Assembly (NCBI GenBank): GCA_013397935.1
Contig: VZRN01005893.1
Span: 384,860-448,859 of the forward strand
Direction: 5' to 3'
Source of the DNA: Dasyornis broadbenti
Taxonomy: Eukaryota; Chordata; Aves; Passeriformes; Dasyornithidae
DNA: 64,000 bases
Of the stretch, positions 33,136 through 47,350 are shown in pieces. Each line of letters starts with the position of its first letter. The stretch's first letter is position 1. A program made the position numbers and the translations under genes. The notes beneath the pieces are model-generated. The model was given only the letters and a program-made list of their open reading frames with translations, did no database searches and was not told the origin of the DNA.

Positions 33136-36100
33136 AAACATAGAAGTACAGTATGTTCCTAATGTGATTATCCTCAGCTTAAGGAAGAAAGCATATCAGA
33201 GAGATGACTGGAAAGGGAAACAAAAGGAATGTCAGCCCTTGGTCTGGTGCCGAAGTGGCAAAAATGCCTCTGTGGTATTTAGATAAGGACTGCCATGAGG
33301 AGTTCATCAGGCACCTTCACGGCTCTCTTCCTCCTTCATCAGTGTCAACTTGTATACCAGTGGCTGTTCAGGTGCCAGTAAACTAAATAGAAATGGCACC
33401 TTCTTCATTTGACCACGCGCTAACTCCAGGATAGGTCAAACTACTTCCATTGTTTCATCTTCTGATCTTCAATGGGCAGTATGGGCTCCTGGGAAAACAG
33501 TCTGACCCTGACATCAGATATAAGTTGGGAGCGGGATATTTGATGTATTTGGGAAGTCCAAGGAGGATGTGGGAAGAAAGCAGAAGATGAAGTCAATAGT
33601 TTGCTTTTTTAAGTAGCCTTGAAAATACAATACAATATTGATACAGTGAGGAGTCTGTGCTTAACGAATATATAGGTACCTAACTATTGTCTATACTTGA
33701 CACTGATACCCAACAGAGATGATCAGAGCCCTTCAGGTACTGATGCCTGTATATAGCCCTGGAAGACCTCATAGTAGAGCTCAAATAGGAAAGCAGGGAT
33801 CAAAAGAAAGCCAAAACTTTTTGCAACACAATAGCCTCCATGTTACTCTTGCTTTCATTGCTCCACATTGAAGGAGGTTCAAACAAATTCTTTATTATTT
33901 CTCCATATAGAATGCAGCATGCTAACCTCAAAAGCTTGAAAAAGGAGAGTAACTCCTGGTTTGGCTTTGACTGGCCTAAACTTCTCATTCATTTTCTGAC
34001 ACATTACATTTAGATATGAAATATTGAAGGTAAAGTTTTGGAAAGAATTACTGTACAGCTGTGCTGGTAGTCCCTGTCAGTAGAGTGGTTGTGATAAGTA
34101 CCTGACTTTTTGTTAGCATGGCAGAATTTCAGCTTTCCTCACTGTTTTGGTGAAATAAACTATCTGGGCATTTCTGTATTATATAACTGGCTCTAGAACC
34201 AAGTCTTTAGTCAATAAAAATTCATCTGCTGCAAACCATATTGTCAGCTGGCAAAGTTCTGACAGTAATACAGGGCTTGGCTCAAGTAAATTGGGCTCTA
34301 TCCCACTAACTCTTAGCTGCTAATACTATTTCTTTGTACTGTCTTTTCAGCTGTCTCCAGAAAAGCAGACAAACCTAATGAGAGAAGATTGTCTCCATCT
34401 CTGCTCACTCCTCAAAAGGACACCTTGAGGTCAGTTCCCTAATGATTCTTGCTTTCTGTAAGAATACATGGAAAAGTGTCTTAAAAATAAACCATTGTTT
34501 GAATCTTTTCTTTTGGTTCAAGGGTAAAAGTCATCCTGCAATGGGTTATGAGAAATAAATACAGTATTCTGGGCAGATTGTTCTGAGTGTTGATAAATAT
34601 CCTTAGACTGCTAAATGCAAGACTGACCTATTTTCTTTTCTGCTTTCCTAAAATTCCATTGGTTTCCTTTTTTTAACAACAAGATGGATAGAAGATTTGT
34701 TTTCAGAGGTTTCTTTGTAGCTGAAATTCCTTGCTTTTTATTTAATGTTTTATTAAAGGAATGCAATAATCCCTCTACCATGCGCTGTCTATCAGGTTCA
34801 ACTGCTTAATTAAGTTATTGTGGTGAAGTCTTTAGAACTGTAATGGCTTATATCAATTATCCATAGCCAGCCCACCATTAGTAATAAAATGTTAGTATCT
34901 TATTTTGAAGTCTGGATGCTACCTTTCTGCAAGATCACAGAAATAATAACCTGACCATGTAATTCAAAATGTTGGCTCCTTTTTATGGCTCGGTATCCTC
35001 TCAGCGTCCATGTATGTATGTCCTTTCTTAACTACAACCGTACACTGATCAAAAATAAACTAAGAAATAGGAAACTGTTCAGGTCATGTGCTCTTAAGAG
35101 CTTAAGGAAACAAAACCAGAGCATTGAAACTAATAGTTCCATTCACCTGTGGGAGACGTGTCCAAATCCAGAAAAAACCCCAGGATTTAATGTATTCCAC
35201 AATGGTCACATCAGATTCTCTGCCCACTGCAGTCATAGCACAAGGTATTCTCTCAACAAGTTGGAGCTGTTGTTTGGTAGTGAGTGGGGCTTTGGGATCA
35301 GAAAGAGAATAGTTGGCATTTGGGTGGACTTTATATATATTTAAGATCCTTATTAAAATTGAAATTAATAACAGTCTGTATAGGTAGCCATTGTCAATAG
35401 TAAATCAGCTCTAACAAGTTAGTTAGCAGACATAAAATGTTTCGCAGAGCTTTTCGTGTCTCTTGTTTTACAAACTTCTTGTGTTTGCCACAAGGATTTT
35501 TGCTGCTACAATATTTAGTTGATATAAATTAGAGCCTCTTTGAATTAAGAGGGTATGACTACAAAGTACAATAAAATACTTCCTAAATGTTCTGTGAAAG
35601 CATAAAACAGCTGTCCATATTGCGCAATAAGCTGCTGGTTTTGTCTCTGTGCTGGTCTATATTCTACTTCTCTTGCTTCAATTCATGAATATAATTACAC
35701 AAAGAAAAAGCAAGTTGCTGGAAATGACAAGTCCATGTAATTTTTCAAGCATGAAGTCAGTGTTCTATGGTGCACACCACTTACAAGTCAAGAGCTGTCC
35801 ACTCTTGTGAAGCGCTGTAGAGGAAAAGGGGCTACATAACTGAGAATAAGTATTTTTTTAAAAACTAAAGAAAAAATACATTAGGTGTAAGATCCAGACA
35901 TGATTTCAGAATTATTTTAAAGTGTAGATTACATTTAGCAGAGTCTCTGAGGCAAACCACCTGTTTCAGTGGAGCTGCACAAAGGATGACTGACTGGTAG
36001 CTTCTAGGCAGGACAGGGTCTGCCTTAATTAATTTCCAGGAGAAATATCCCTCTGCATTACATGCAAATGACGCTGGTGCTAGATGTAGTCTCACTAGGA

Positions 36101-36496
36101 ACAAGAAACAATTGTAATACTGAGACCATTTAAAGGTTGCAGTTCCTTGTTAATTTCTGTCAATATTAACATCAAGACAGGATATTTGTGCTCTGGTTTA
36201 GACAACAGCTAATGTTGGGCAACCCTGTGGCGCTTTATGCAGGACATGACTCTGCAATGACAGCATGACTCTCTCCTGCCTTCTCGTGAGCAAAGACTGT
36301 ATATGTCTATAAATGATGAATGCTGGAGGTGAATAGGAAAAATAGAGCCAGCTCTCCCTACATATTCAGAGCAGAAGGAAATGTTTTTTTGTCTTTTCCC
36401 TGCAAAATGGAAGCCCAGACTGAAGGATCTTCAGGTTCAATGCATAATAGTCAGGCACTGTCAATCACTGACCTTATCACTGAATTAACACTCACT
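33136..36496. other. Noncoding stretch
   Basis: No gene or repeat is recognised. Open frames up to 119 codons (34985-35344, + strand) have no identifiable domain. Confidence 0.4.
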
Positions 36497-36723
36497 CAGG
36501 GGAGGTCTAGGCTGAGTATTAGGTAAAGATTCTTCCCCCAGAGGGTGGTTGGGCGCTGGAACAGGCTCCCCAGGGAAGTGGTCACAGCACCGAGTCTGAT
36601 AGAGTTCAAGTAGTATTGAACAGGTACATGGTATGACCTGGGCTCGTCCTGTGCAGGGCCAGGAGTTGGACTCATAATCCTTGCAAGTCCCTTCCAACTC
36701 AGGATATTCTAGTGATTCTATGA
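36497..36723 (+). repeat. CR1 LINE, 3' end fragment
   Basis: This sense CR1 3' end runs from GGGGAGGTCTAGGCTGAGTA through GAACAGGCTCCCCAGGGAAG and CCTTGCAAGTCCCTTCCAAC to TCAGGATATTCTAGTGATTCTATGA. The CTCAGGATATTCTA ending fits a different CR1 subfamily from the copies at 3.6 and 18.6 kb. It is 5'-truncated and not coding. Confidence 0.92.
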
Positions 36724-39700
36724 ACACATTTTTAAAAGGAACATATATTCAACATTTGTCTTCAAACGTCAGTGTAAATCTTTTTTAGGCATAAAACACT
36801 GAGTTGGCTGAATTTGAATAGAAGTATGGTAGAGAAAATACCCATCCTTATTACTCAGTTTGATGATTTAACACCACTTCAGCATTTAAATTATTTAAGC
36901 AGCTATACATTAATTTTTTAATCAGTCACCCTGAAGACTGCATAAAATAGCTCCTCTTAAGCACCAGAGAGAGGAGAAAGTTTTTGTCCACATAGTGCAA
37001 TGAAGTTTTCTAAGATGCTTCCCCAGTCTGACTCAGAGTGCAGCATTAACATTCCACTTCTGGGTTATCACTGGCAAATTACAGACAAATTCCACGTCTC
37101 TATCCAATCTGTTCCTCACCAGTCATTGAACTGGCTGAGAAATGGTTTGCGTTTTGGAGCTGGCACATGGCTGAAGGAAACTGGTGAAGCCTGGAGACAG
37201 CTGGGAGCATGGGTTTGTCCAGCAACATAAGCCTATAATGAGCTCCTCTTGAGCAGGCTTTAATATCCCTGTGCAGCTCAAAGACTGATGGAGTGAAAAT
37301 TGAGAGTGCAAACCTAGCTTTTATAGGTATCACTTGCTGAACACAGTGCAAAGAAGTATTCCACATTTTAATACTGAAACATAAAGTAAGAGAATGAAAA
37401 GTCATACTTGTACAGACAGGAATAACAGCTTTGAAAACACTAAGCTTAAAAGTGGCTGCAAAGCAGCAATTAGAGTGAATAACAATTATAGTGAATAACG
37501 TTCTCTTCTGTAGAAAGGCTGTGACTCAAAGTATTCAAATACAAAATATATCAATGATGCATGAACTGGCATTATGATTGCCAGGCCATGGCTGGAATAA
37601 TGGGCTAAATACTTCTTCCCATCACACTCCAAGTATCTCACATTATGTGTCTAAGAAATGAAAAGCACAGATCAGTTGTACTGTTTGCAAATATTTGCCT
37701 GAACTATCTATGTACCTCAGGTTCTCCATTGCTTAAAGACTAGTAAACCAGCTGTCTACATCAAGAATTGCATTCTTTATGTGTTGGACATGAAAGAAAT
37801 GAGGAAATACAAATGCTGACTATTTGATTTGATAAAGTGCATTATATTTCCCCTTCAATGGACAGTAGGTTTCCTCTCTACTCTTCATGTTTTTATTTTT
37901 GTAATTGAATTATGTTCACTTTTACAAGAATGTTTTGTTCTTTAAGTATGTTATCCATGGATGATCTGCAGATTCCTTTAGCAATGACCTCAAACAAGAA
38001 AACTAGAATCTGAAATGGCAGATACACAGCCATGTTAATCATTTACATGCCATTGTTTTTATTAAGAATAACCAAACTGATTAATACTTGCAGCACATGA
38101 CAACAAAGTGCTCACAACACGTGAAAGGAACTACTACAAAATATTAATTTGAGGCTCTCAGTAACAAAAATGCATATGGAATTCTGATGGAGAATTGCAG
38201 GGGTGTGATACAAAAGGGGACATTTACTTCTTATTAGAAAACCGATCAAAAGACTTGATGCCAGATTTTATCTTGTGGATTGAATTTTTAGGAGAAAAGT
38301 CAATGGTTCATGGTACATAATTAAATCAATCAGTTAGTACATACTATAGTTCTCATAATGGATGATGACTCTGCTCATACAACATAAAGCCTGTGTCATG
38401 AATGTGAGTTGTCTACATAGGACAGGGATTTGTGCTTGTTACTGCCTTCCAGCCACTAGATTTCACTGCTTAGCCCATTGCCATTACTGGTGCAAGGAGC
38501 TGAGACTCATCTGAAATCCACCTCCTTCTACCAGCCCTCTGCTATGGATCCTTCCCAGGGGAGCGTATCCACCTTTCCCTGTCAGCACTGGTTGCCCTTA
38601 TGTCAGTAGGTGATTTCTAGGCATTGCATTCATCTGGCTCTTTTTCCAAGCCTCCAACTTCTTTTTCAAATCCCTGGCTTTAGTGGGCTCAAGATGATAG
38701 AGTCAAGCAATACTGCCCAAAGTTAACTTGAAGGTTACTGTATGGAACCACTAAGAAATATCCACAGAATTTGAAATACTGATGTGTATTCTGTAAAATG
38801 ATAAAGAAATAACTTTGTTCTCATGGAATGTGCAAGGAACAAATGGCACCAAAGTACTTATGTAACCTAAACAACTCATCAGTGTTAGTGGACTTCTCTG
38901 TATCACCAGAAGATAAAGCTAATTTTGACAGTTAACTGCCACAAGTTAGCATGAAAGGTTGAATGGTTGGTATTAAATAGCATTTACCTTCTGTAGCTAT
39001 TGTTATAGATCACAGGGCATCTGTGATGCTTCAAACACACAACTCCTAAACAAGCACCTATGTTTTATAATTGTACCAGAAATAGGAGCTAGTGTTAATA
39101 TATACTTCTAAAAGGGTTTCCACACAAACAAGAGATTTCCTTATTTAGACAAAGGTAGAAGCTTTATTTATGTAGATGAATAGTTGTATTGAATTTGGGA
39201 AGATTATTTATCTGGTTTTAACTAACCCCTAATCCTGCAGCCACATGGTACTGAGTGTGAATGGAGATCCTGCTGACCAAGGTGCAACACAGCCTCAGTA
39301 TTGACAGCCAAGTTACAATATTAATCGCATTTATGTAACATCTCTTGTCTAAGTACCTCCAAGCACTTTAAGAATGTTAACTAACGAGAAGCCTGCCCAT
39401 GCTCTTTTTGAAGTCAGTGGCAGCTTTCCAGTTGTCCTCAAAGGGAGCAGCACAGGCTCTGAGCCTCATAATAACGTAAAAGTAGGTTAAGGATCTCTGT
39501 GTTCACTGGAGAAGAGAGGGATAGTGGAGCTGAGGAAGAGAACCCAAAGGGCTTTTCTCTAACTGTAGGGCTGCCTTTCTGTGGAAGAAACTGTAAAATA
39601 ATTTATTGGTGAGACCACAAAATGAACTATAAAGGAGGAGCTGTTTATAAAGGCTTAAGCTATTGTTGCCTCAGAATGTGACCTTTTTCTTATTCCAATA

Positions 39701-42700
39701 ACAACAACTGGAGACAAAGCTGGGCTTCCAGGGATATCCTTCTACAATTGCTGCAATGGTCCTACAAAAAGCTGCTCCTTGGAAAGGCTTTTCTTTTCTC
39801 CCTGAGGCATTCTCTACAGAGGTATACAACATTTCTAGAAGTCTAGCTGCTTTGCTACTACATTTTCTGTGCCCACGACTGACCTGTTTGCACACCAATG
39901 CTCTTGATTTCTTGAGTTACAGTAAGTAATTTTAGAGGGAATGAAGTCAGTAAGTATCTGCACTTGCACTCTTAACCACTTTCCTGATAGCTGTCCTCAG
40001 CAATGATTCTCATTTCAGCCAAGTGCTCTGGCATCTCACTCAGATTCTCACAGGCAGCCAGTGGTGCCTCTTTTGTATCATATGCAGAGGTCCTCTTAGA
40101 GGCATGAGGGTCATGGCTCTGCCAGAAGCTGCAGGCTTAACCATCCCTTTTGCAAAGTTAAATAGCATTTAGTGAAATGGCACCATTTCAGCAGTAACTG
40201 GAATACAGTCATAAAGAGGATGTTATCAGAGACAATAAATGAAAGGGGAGGATTTCACAGCCTAATTCAATATTGTTTAAAAACATAAAAGCCCCAACAA
40301 TGAATCCAAAGGGAAGGAACCAGAAAATAGCCTATAGTAATTTTTTTCTAGTCTGTCTATATTTTAGAAGATTGAATTAATTTTTTGTGAATGATGCTGC
40401 CAGGAAGCCTACAGCCTATTTCCAGGCAGCTGTCTATCAAACAACCATGTGACATAGAAAATGTATATGAAGGCACTGAAGTTCCTGTGATGCCATGTGT
40501 GTTATGCGGTCCATGTGGCTCAGTGAGGAGAACTGCTGTAGCAGGTTACACCAATATAAATTAGATTATTTGGGCCTTACAGACAACATCTTCACAGAAA
40601 TTGTCCCTGCTCAACAGTGTACAGCGAGAAGAAAGGCTCATAAGTGTTAAGCATCATGTTATAATTCATCCACACAAGGAGATTTAAATGGGCACTTTTT
40701 GTGGCTACAGACAGGACCATCTTCCTGCTTTACCAGTCATATAATTCTTTTTCTTTTAATATATTCTAAATGGCATCAGCTCTAGAGATGGAAAAGTTAC
40801 TTATCTCTGCAACATGACTGTGCCCTGCCCCCCCCCGCCCCAATTTCAGGCCAAATCTGCTGCCTGCCTCCCAATTTGCAGTCTGCTCACCATCCATCTT
40901 CATTGACTTTTCCCCCCCCACACCACTGCCAGATTAGAACACCACGGGAAATTAAAGGCAATGCGTATAAATCATGTTTATTGTTGCCTCAGACACAGAA
41001 AGATAACAAGAATCAACAAAAAAGGAATGATGACTCACAGTTTTATTAGTATACTCAGTTTTTCATGAGCTGAGTCTTCATAAAGAAAATGGTTTAATTG
41101 GGCCACTGAGATCTTGATGAATTCATATATTCCTGGCTATTTATCTTCTGAAACCTCAGTTTCTGCTTTTCCATAGTGCTTAAAATCATGAGGGAAAGAA
41201 CTTTACTACTCGCAGAGAAGCTGAGAAATTTCTGAAAGCTAGAGAGGTTTATGAAAGTAGAATTCATCTTAGCCATGGTACCTGAAGGAGAGAGGTGGTG
41301 CTCAGGTCTCTGAGCAGACTTATCTAGGGAGGAAGTGAACTGCCAAAACAGCAAACATAACTCGTGGTCCAGATGACTGAACTGTTGTCTTTCCATCCTC
41401 TGCCCTCACAGGGCATAAAAACCCCCGTTGCTAACAGAACTACAATTTCTCTCTGTCTAATTATAGGATCAATGTATCAGGAGAACCTTATTCTGATCAT
41501 TCCTCATGAATTTTGGTCTTTTATCACAAACTCTGATAACTTTACTTCTATGGAAGATTCATTATCATATTTAAACTTGTTCTTAGTATTTTTTTCTGGA
41601 AAATGCTATTCAAATATAGTTTAACCTATGTAGATCACAACATAAAGGTCATACAATCATCTTTAATAAAATCAGATACAAACGTATTTCCTTACTTACA
41701 GGAAAGTCCTTAACCATGGTTTTCTTTTTGCAGCAAATCAGAGGATTTGTTTCCTTTACTGCTTCATACACTTCACCTGCATCCTTTTGAATTGTCGAAT
41801 CTGGCTTTTATCCCTCTCCCAGAAGTAATCATTTGCTCTCCCCAGTGTTGTACAATAGCAAATAATATATTATTTGACATTACAAACATCTTTTGCTTGA
41901 AACGGTTCATCTCTAACTACACTTACGAAAAAATCTTGATAAAATCACAATTGACTAACAGTTCTTTATTTTCAGTACTTATCAAGTACAAATTCTTAAG
42001 TATTTTGACCAATTCTTTCTACCAACTTTTCTTATTTTTCCATGATGAGATTTAGGGACTACAGCTAAAAAGCAATTTGTTACTAGATTAATTATTGAGC
42101 TGTGGTGCATTTCATTCAAAACAATTTGTCATAACTATGTCAACAGCCTAAGAAGGGGCCACCGTCTATGACACAACATGCACTCTTGCTTAATTCTGGA
42201 GTACAAATGACTACTGGAGTTACAATTGAAGATGTTCGTAGTGGAAAATCTTAAAGCCCATTTGAATTACACATGGCATGCACTGGACTTTATGCTTAGG
42301 ACTCACCTGTGTCATGGGATGGAGTCAGTCACTGGCTGGTGACAGGTTGTGATCTATATCATCTATCACTGGAAACTCATGGTCTATTTTTCAATCACAT
42401 TTTACCTCTGATTTTTACTTGCACTTAGAAAAAAAAATTAATACGTTATTCTAAATGCAAAAGTAACATTTTTTTTCTTAAGTGTAGGAGAGCTCAGTAG
42501 ATTCCTTTGGCTGACGGTGGTTTGAAGATGACTTAAAGTGGATTGAACAGCTGAAATCACTCCAAACGTACAGCATTTATTTAATGCCAGCAAAGGAAGT
42601 GTACAGCTTTGTTAACTTGATCTCCATTCTTTCTGCAAAGGATCCATGAACACTGCCAATGGAAAAGAAAAAAATCTTGTAATGCCAGGCAGGACAAGTG

Positions 42701-45235
42701 AACATTGAATTCCAGGATGTCAATCCAATCCAACATGCTGAGCGGCTAGTTCAAAATAATGCAGAAATGTATGAATGGAATAGTTAAAGGAAACCTTTAA
42801 ACCACACACAGCAAAGTAATAGCAAATGCAGTTTGCTGTAGCTAAATTGTTCCACTTACAGCAAACAACTTGTACTGATTACTTCAGGGCACTGGCAACA
42901 ACTGAAGAAAACAACACACAGATGACTTAAAATTCTGGAAACAGCAACAATGCCAGGTGCCTTGTAAGGGCAGTTCCCAGAGCAGGGCCAGCAATGGGAA
43001 AGTGACTTTAAAGTAAATTTGGAGTTAAAGCAGCAGATAAACGGAAGTGTGCTCTTCAAATTAAAGCACACAGTAGGTATCAAGGTACCCAAGTTGATTT
43101 TTACTGACACTAGAACAAACTAGTGAATTCCTGAAAAAACTTTCCAATGGAAGTTACAAGGGCAAATAATATAAAAGAGTTTATAAACTGATTTGATTAA
43201 TTTATAGAAGGAAATACGTTAGGTGGTTGTCAAATAAAGCCAGAGACTAGCTATTCAGAGGTGACACTACTTCAGTGTTCCTCTTTTACTTTCTTCTTCA
43301 AATTTCCCATCTCAAAGCAGATGAAGTTCTTACATGAAGAGATGTTGTGCCTAGCCTTCTCAGTAACACAATCAGTGTAATTTGTCCCTTTCTGGAACGT
43401 GACAACCATAAAAAAGAAATCAAATGAGGAAATAAAAAGCTTTCTGCCTTGTGTTTACAGTGTCCCACCCTATCAAACCCTTCCTGCCTGTACAGTCCTT
43501 GCCCCTTGTTCTACACAGCCACTCCCCAGTTCCTTTAACTGGATTTTGGTTACATAGTGAGTCAACAGGCTTAGTAAACCAGCATAAACCATGACACACT
43601 TTTATTACACACATGCATTACCAGATTTGTTTCATGTTGAGTGCCTAAATTTATGCTTACTTACATTTTCTTGGCACTATCAGACTAACTCCATCAATAT
43701 TTGTAAAGTATTATGCATTTACTGTATAATAAGAACTGTACACATACTATTAATAGTAGTTATTATTATTTATATTTAAACAAAAACTAGCATTTAAATC
43801 TGAATTCCTGAGTAATCTTGTGATCAATCCAGAGTTTTACTTCAGAGCACTGAAGAGAAAAAAATAATACTAACAAATATAGTTTTATGGTAGTGTCAAA
43901 AGTTCATAATTAGATCATATGTTAAATTAAGAAATCTCATGCTTATCTTTGGTGGGAAACAAGGATGTAGTCACATAATGAAAACATGTGCTGGATGAAT
44001 CAGGATGATGTGGCTACTTGGTTCTCCACTGCTAGTCACCCTCTTAGCCATTCCTTGGGAAGGAGCCAGGCTGCTTCACAAACTCAGGAGAGTGCCTGCC
44101 TTCCTGGCATGATGCAAAAGCTATACAAATAAAGAAAACGTGTGTCCAATTTTGCTGTTTAAAATATTGTTTATGGGCAAAGAAAAAAAGGCATTCCTTA
44201 TGAGGAGAGGCGAGAATTTATTTTTGGTATAATCCAGTCCTCAAGCACATACCAAGAACCAATGCCCAGCTGGGCTGGGGGCGAGCTCCTGCTCATGCCT
44301 CTGCCCAGACCACCCGCGAAGCACCTCCATGCTCCTACATTCGCTCTGTGCCATAAGGGCAGCCTGACTCAGGGTGCTCAGACTTCACTCCTACACCTGC
44401 TTCAGCCGCTGGCCCCATTTCATCCTGCTCATTTGCACCGTGGCTGCACCAGAACCACAAGCTCCTGGGAGCTAGGCCAGTACATCCTTCATTCATCATC
44501 CCCAAATCTGCTCTTTGGACAAACTTTCCCATTTTGCTGCTTTACTGTGGCAGTGTTGCACAACTCTGTCCTTGGCCTACAGCCTCTTGTTACCCGGGGC
44601 TGCCCCAGGCTGGCAGCCCAAGTCATGCACGTTCCTGACATGCAGTCCTCAGCAGGAAGAGTACAGTCAAATCCTGGTCAGATCCTGGCAGGGACACACA
44701 GGCCCCATGACTTCAGCTGATATATTAAGCCCATTGCAGCAGTACCATTTTGAGCAACGGTGCACATAGCAATTTGAGGGGAGCATCAGGCATATGACTC
44801 TAACTTCCTGAAAGGCAATGGATCTGAACTGTGCCTGGACATGCCCTGACCTCCAGTCTTTGCTAAGTAGAGCCCAATAAAGTGCTTATATTGCCTGCAG
44901 TACAGAACTTTATGAAATCCTCTTTTTTTTTTTTTTTTTTCCAGAAGTCACTTTTTCAAAGGACAGAAAAATGGGAGGAGAGTAGAAAGGCATTCCATGA
45001 AGTGTTACTACAACACAAATGCCAATTATCCTAACACCAGGTCTGGAACAACTTTCCTTACAAGCAGTTCCCCCACATGCTAGAAGAATTATTGGGGGAC
45101 CTAATGCACTGGGAGAAATCCTTCCATTCTCTCAGTGACATTGACAAAATATCAAGCACTGGCCTTGCTACTGTTTGAGGAACATTTCTGTAAACAGGGA
45201 GGAAATTATTGGACAGACGGTTACAGTCTACAGTT
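36724..45235. other. Long noncoding stretch
   Basis: No gene or interspersed repeat is recognised over 8.5 kb. Points noted: C-runs at 40828-40841 and 40913-40919; a perfect minus-strand donor (ACAG|GTGAGT, 42306) whose upstream sequence has stops in all frames; a GC-richer segment 44262-44720 with open frames on both strands; and an 18-T run at 44923. Confidence 0.4.
44923..44940 (+). repeat. Poly(T) tract, 18 T
   Basis: A pure run of 18 T followed by CCAGAAG. It could be read as a strong acceptor-like tract on the + strand or as a relic tail of a minus-strand retroposed sequence. Neither is otherwise supported. Confidence 0.9.
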
Positions 45236-45285
45236 AGAAATGGAAGAAACTAAGTAAGAGAGAAATGGAAGAAACTAAGTAAGAG
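45236..45285 (+). repeat. Perfect 25-bp tandem duplication
   Basis: Two identical 25-base units (45236-45260 and 45261-45285), each beginning AGAAATGGAAGAAACTAAGT, lie head to tail without mismatch. Perfect identity points to a recent duplication. Confidence 0.97.
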
Positions 45286-47309
45286 GTTTATGGCTGCTGC
45301 TTGCATGGATGACTACCAACAGGAGGGGGTTGTATATACATAAACTGAACAATTGTATCACTTTGAATTTGCACAGTGTTGGGGTTTTAAAATTACGTAA
45401 TAAAGAACATCTCAGCTATTGCCACAAAAGGTTAAAATATTTTAAAATATGCAATTATGTATATAAATACTCAAATTGCAAAAAGACTGGTTTTGTCATG
45501 GTTGCAGCACTTGCAGACAAGTACAGTCAACTCACATGCGAAACAGCTTTCAGAAGCAGCTGACAGCTTGTGCTGCATTCCTTGGCTTGAATGCTGTCTC
45601 CAGCCAGGTATGGGATAGTGATCTACAAAGGAAACCATCTCATCCAGTTTTTTCCCCCTACAAGAAACTTGTATACGTGGCCAATTTCTTCATAGTGAGA
45701 CATCATTGATGGATGTGCTGTCTCAAAATCCATGATAATGGCACAGTACTTTCCCCAACACCGTCCCAGTAAGGGCTGCAGAACTGTTAAGTCAACCCTC
45801 TCCTTAAACCTCTTTCTCCAAGGTTAATTTTACTAGTGATATCTGTTTTCATAGAGGGTTGTCCCCTAAGTGAGGATGATTTGTGGTGTGTGGTAAATTC
45901 TGCAACTTGTACTTCACTAACAAGGATAGTGCTTGTGAACTAGTCTAAGGAAAAATTTTAGCAAAGTTAAGTTTTGATTAAATTTTATATGGTGAAGCTG
46001 CTTTAGTGGGTGACATCTCTTAACATGAAAAGTCACCAGAGGTCTGTTCTGCTGGTCTGTTTTAGGCGGAATGCGTTCCAGGCAGTGTAGCAGCCAAAGC
46101 TTTTTGGCAAGGGGTCCTTTGAAGACCTGTATAATGGGAGGTCCCAGTGATAAACTATATACAACTCACTTCTGCCCCCTCTGCTGTGGTGGATAAGCTA
46201 TTCTTGTGGGAATGCTGATTGGCAGGTATAATTCAAAAAGTATTTGCTTCAGATGAGCACTCTTCTAGATCCATACATAAAGTAATAATTGACAAATTTA
46301 AGAGAAAAAGCATTTCAGGCAATGGATTTGGTCACATAATAGTGCCATTTGTGTTTGAGCTTCTGTAGTTCAGAAAATTGCTCATTTTATTTACATATTA
46401 TGTGTTCAGAAGGGTATTCTAAAACTTTGCACAGCCTGAAGAGAATGTTCAGGCCATACCGGCCTTAGAGATTCCTTCTCTTCTCCATTCAGGGATCTCT
46501 TAGACATTTATATCGCCAGTGGGTTGCCCAAACTCTAAGAAAGTCAAACAGGCCCAAGGCTAAGGTGCTACTTATCTGTTTAGACACATTAATACCAAAA
46601 GGCAAACCACTTCCATAGAAGTTAGTAAGCTTATAAAAGGTGATTTAAACAAAACAATAAATAACAAAAGCCACTTTCTCACAATATGATCTGTTGTCAT
46701 TCTGATACCATTTACCAGAAACCTCTGAGGTCTGCTGAGCTCAAAGGGGAAATGACACAAAATAAAACTAAATCTGCAAACTGCAATCCTGTAATGTAAA
46801 ATTAATTAATTCTCACATTGAAAATCCAGGCCTTGAAATATGAAAAAGAATATTGAAGAGATGGTTTTTCCCACTGCAAATATGGTAAAAACAGAGAAGC
46901 ATGAGCACATGGTCACCACAGTGTGAGGCCATGAGAAAATGCACCCCTTACCCATATTAAGAGGCAAAAAATCACAAAAATTATTGCAGGCATAGGGGGA
47001 TTGCAAACCCTGTCAGGGTTCTTGAAAGATAAATCCTTTTGTGGACAGAGACCAGAAACATTTTGAGCATTGGCTCAGTGATGAAGGTCCATAAACACAC
47101 AGAATCAAGAGTGTGTGCAAGCCCCATAGGTGGCACTTTTGCCAGGCTCTGAGAAAAAAGGCTCCTACAGACAGAGGGACACGTGACCCCGTTTCACGAG
47201 TTCCCCTCCAGTTTCAGAGGCAGGCATCCCAAACTCTTCTGAATCTTAGGTCTGTTGCTTTTCAGAGAATGAAAAAGGCAAAGATGAGCATTTTCTGAGC
47301 TTGTCTTAC

Positions 47310-47350
47310 CTCACATAGTAGCCATAGTCCATGCCAAATGAGGAAGAGAT
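47310..47350 (-). other. Candidate internal exon, minus strand
   Basis: This 41-base interval has the best paired splice signals in the window on the minus strand: a long pyrimidine tract ending TTTTCTTTTCCCACAG, and a donor GAG|GTAAGA. Starting at a codon boundary it reads ISSSFGMDYGYYV with two trailing bases. Its start phase fits the end of the candidate exon at 49685-49763, giving an intron of about 2.3 kb. The protein is not recognised. The exon is short, so chance cannot be excluded. Confidence 0.25.

Noticed and set aside
41700..41800. Minus-strand frame reading DAGEVYEAVKETNPLICCKK before CCT|GTAAGT
   Set aside because: The donor is good and the frame looks coding, but an in-frame stop lies just upstream and no pyrimidine tract provides an acceptor.
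42307..42382. Minus-strand exon ending at a perfect ACAG|GTGAGT donor
   Set aside because: All three frames have stops shortly before the donor and the acceptor is weak. It could only be a noncoding exon.
44262..44720. 152-codon open frame, + strand
   Set aside because: GC-rich local composition with overlapping frames on both strands, no domain and no acceptor/donor context. Best explained by chance.
45553..45606. + strand exon-like interval between CAGCTTTCAG and CAG|GTATGG
   Set aside because: Signals are moderate, the frame is short, and no neighbouring exon or family supports it.
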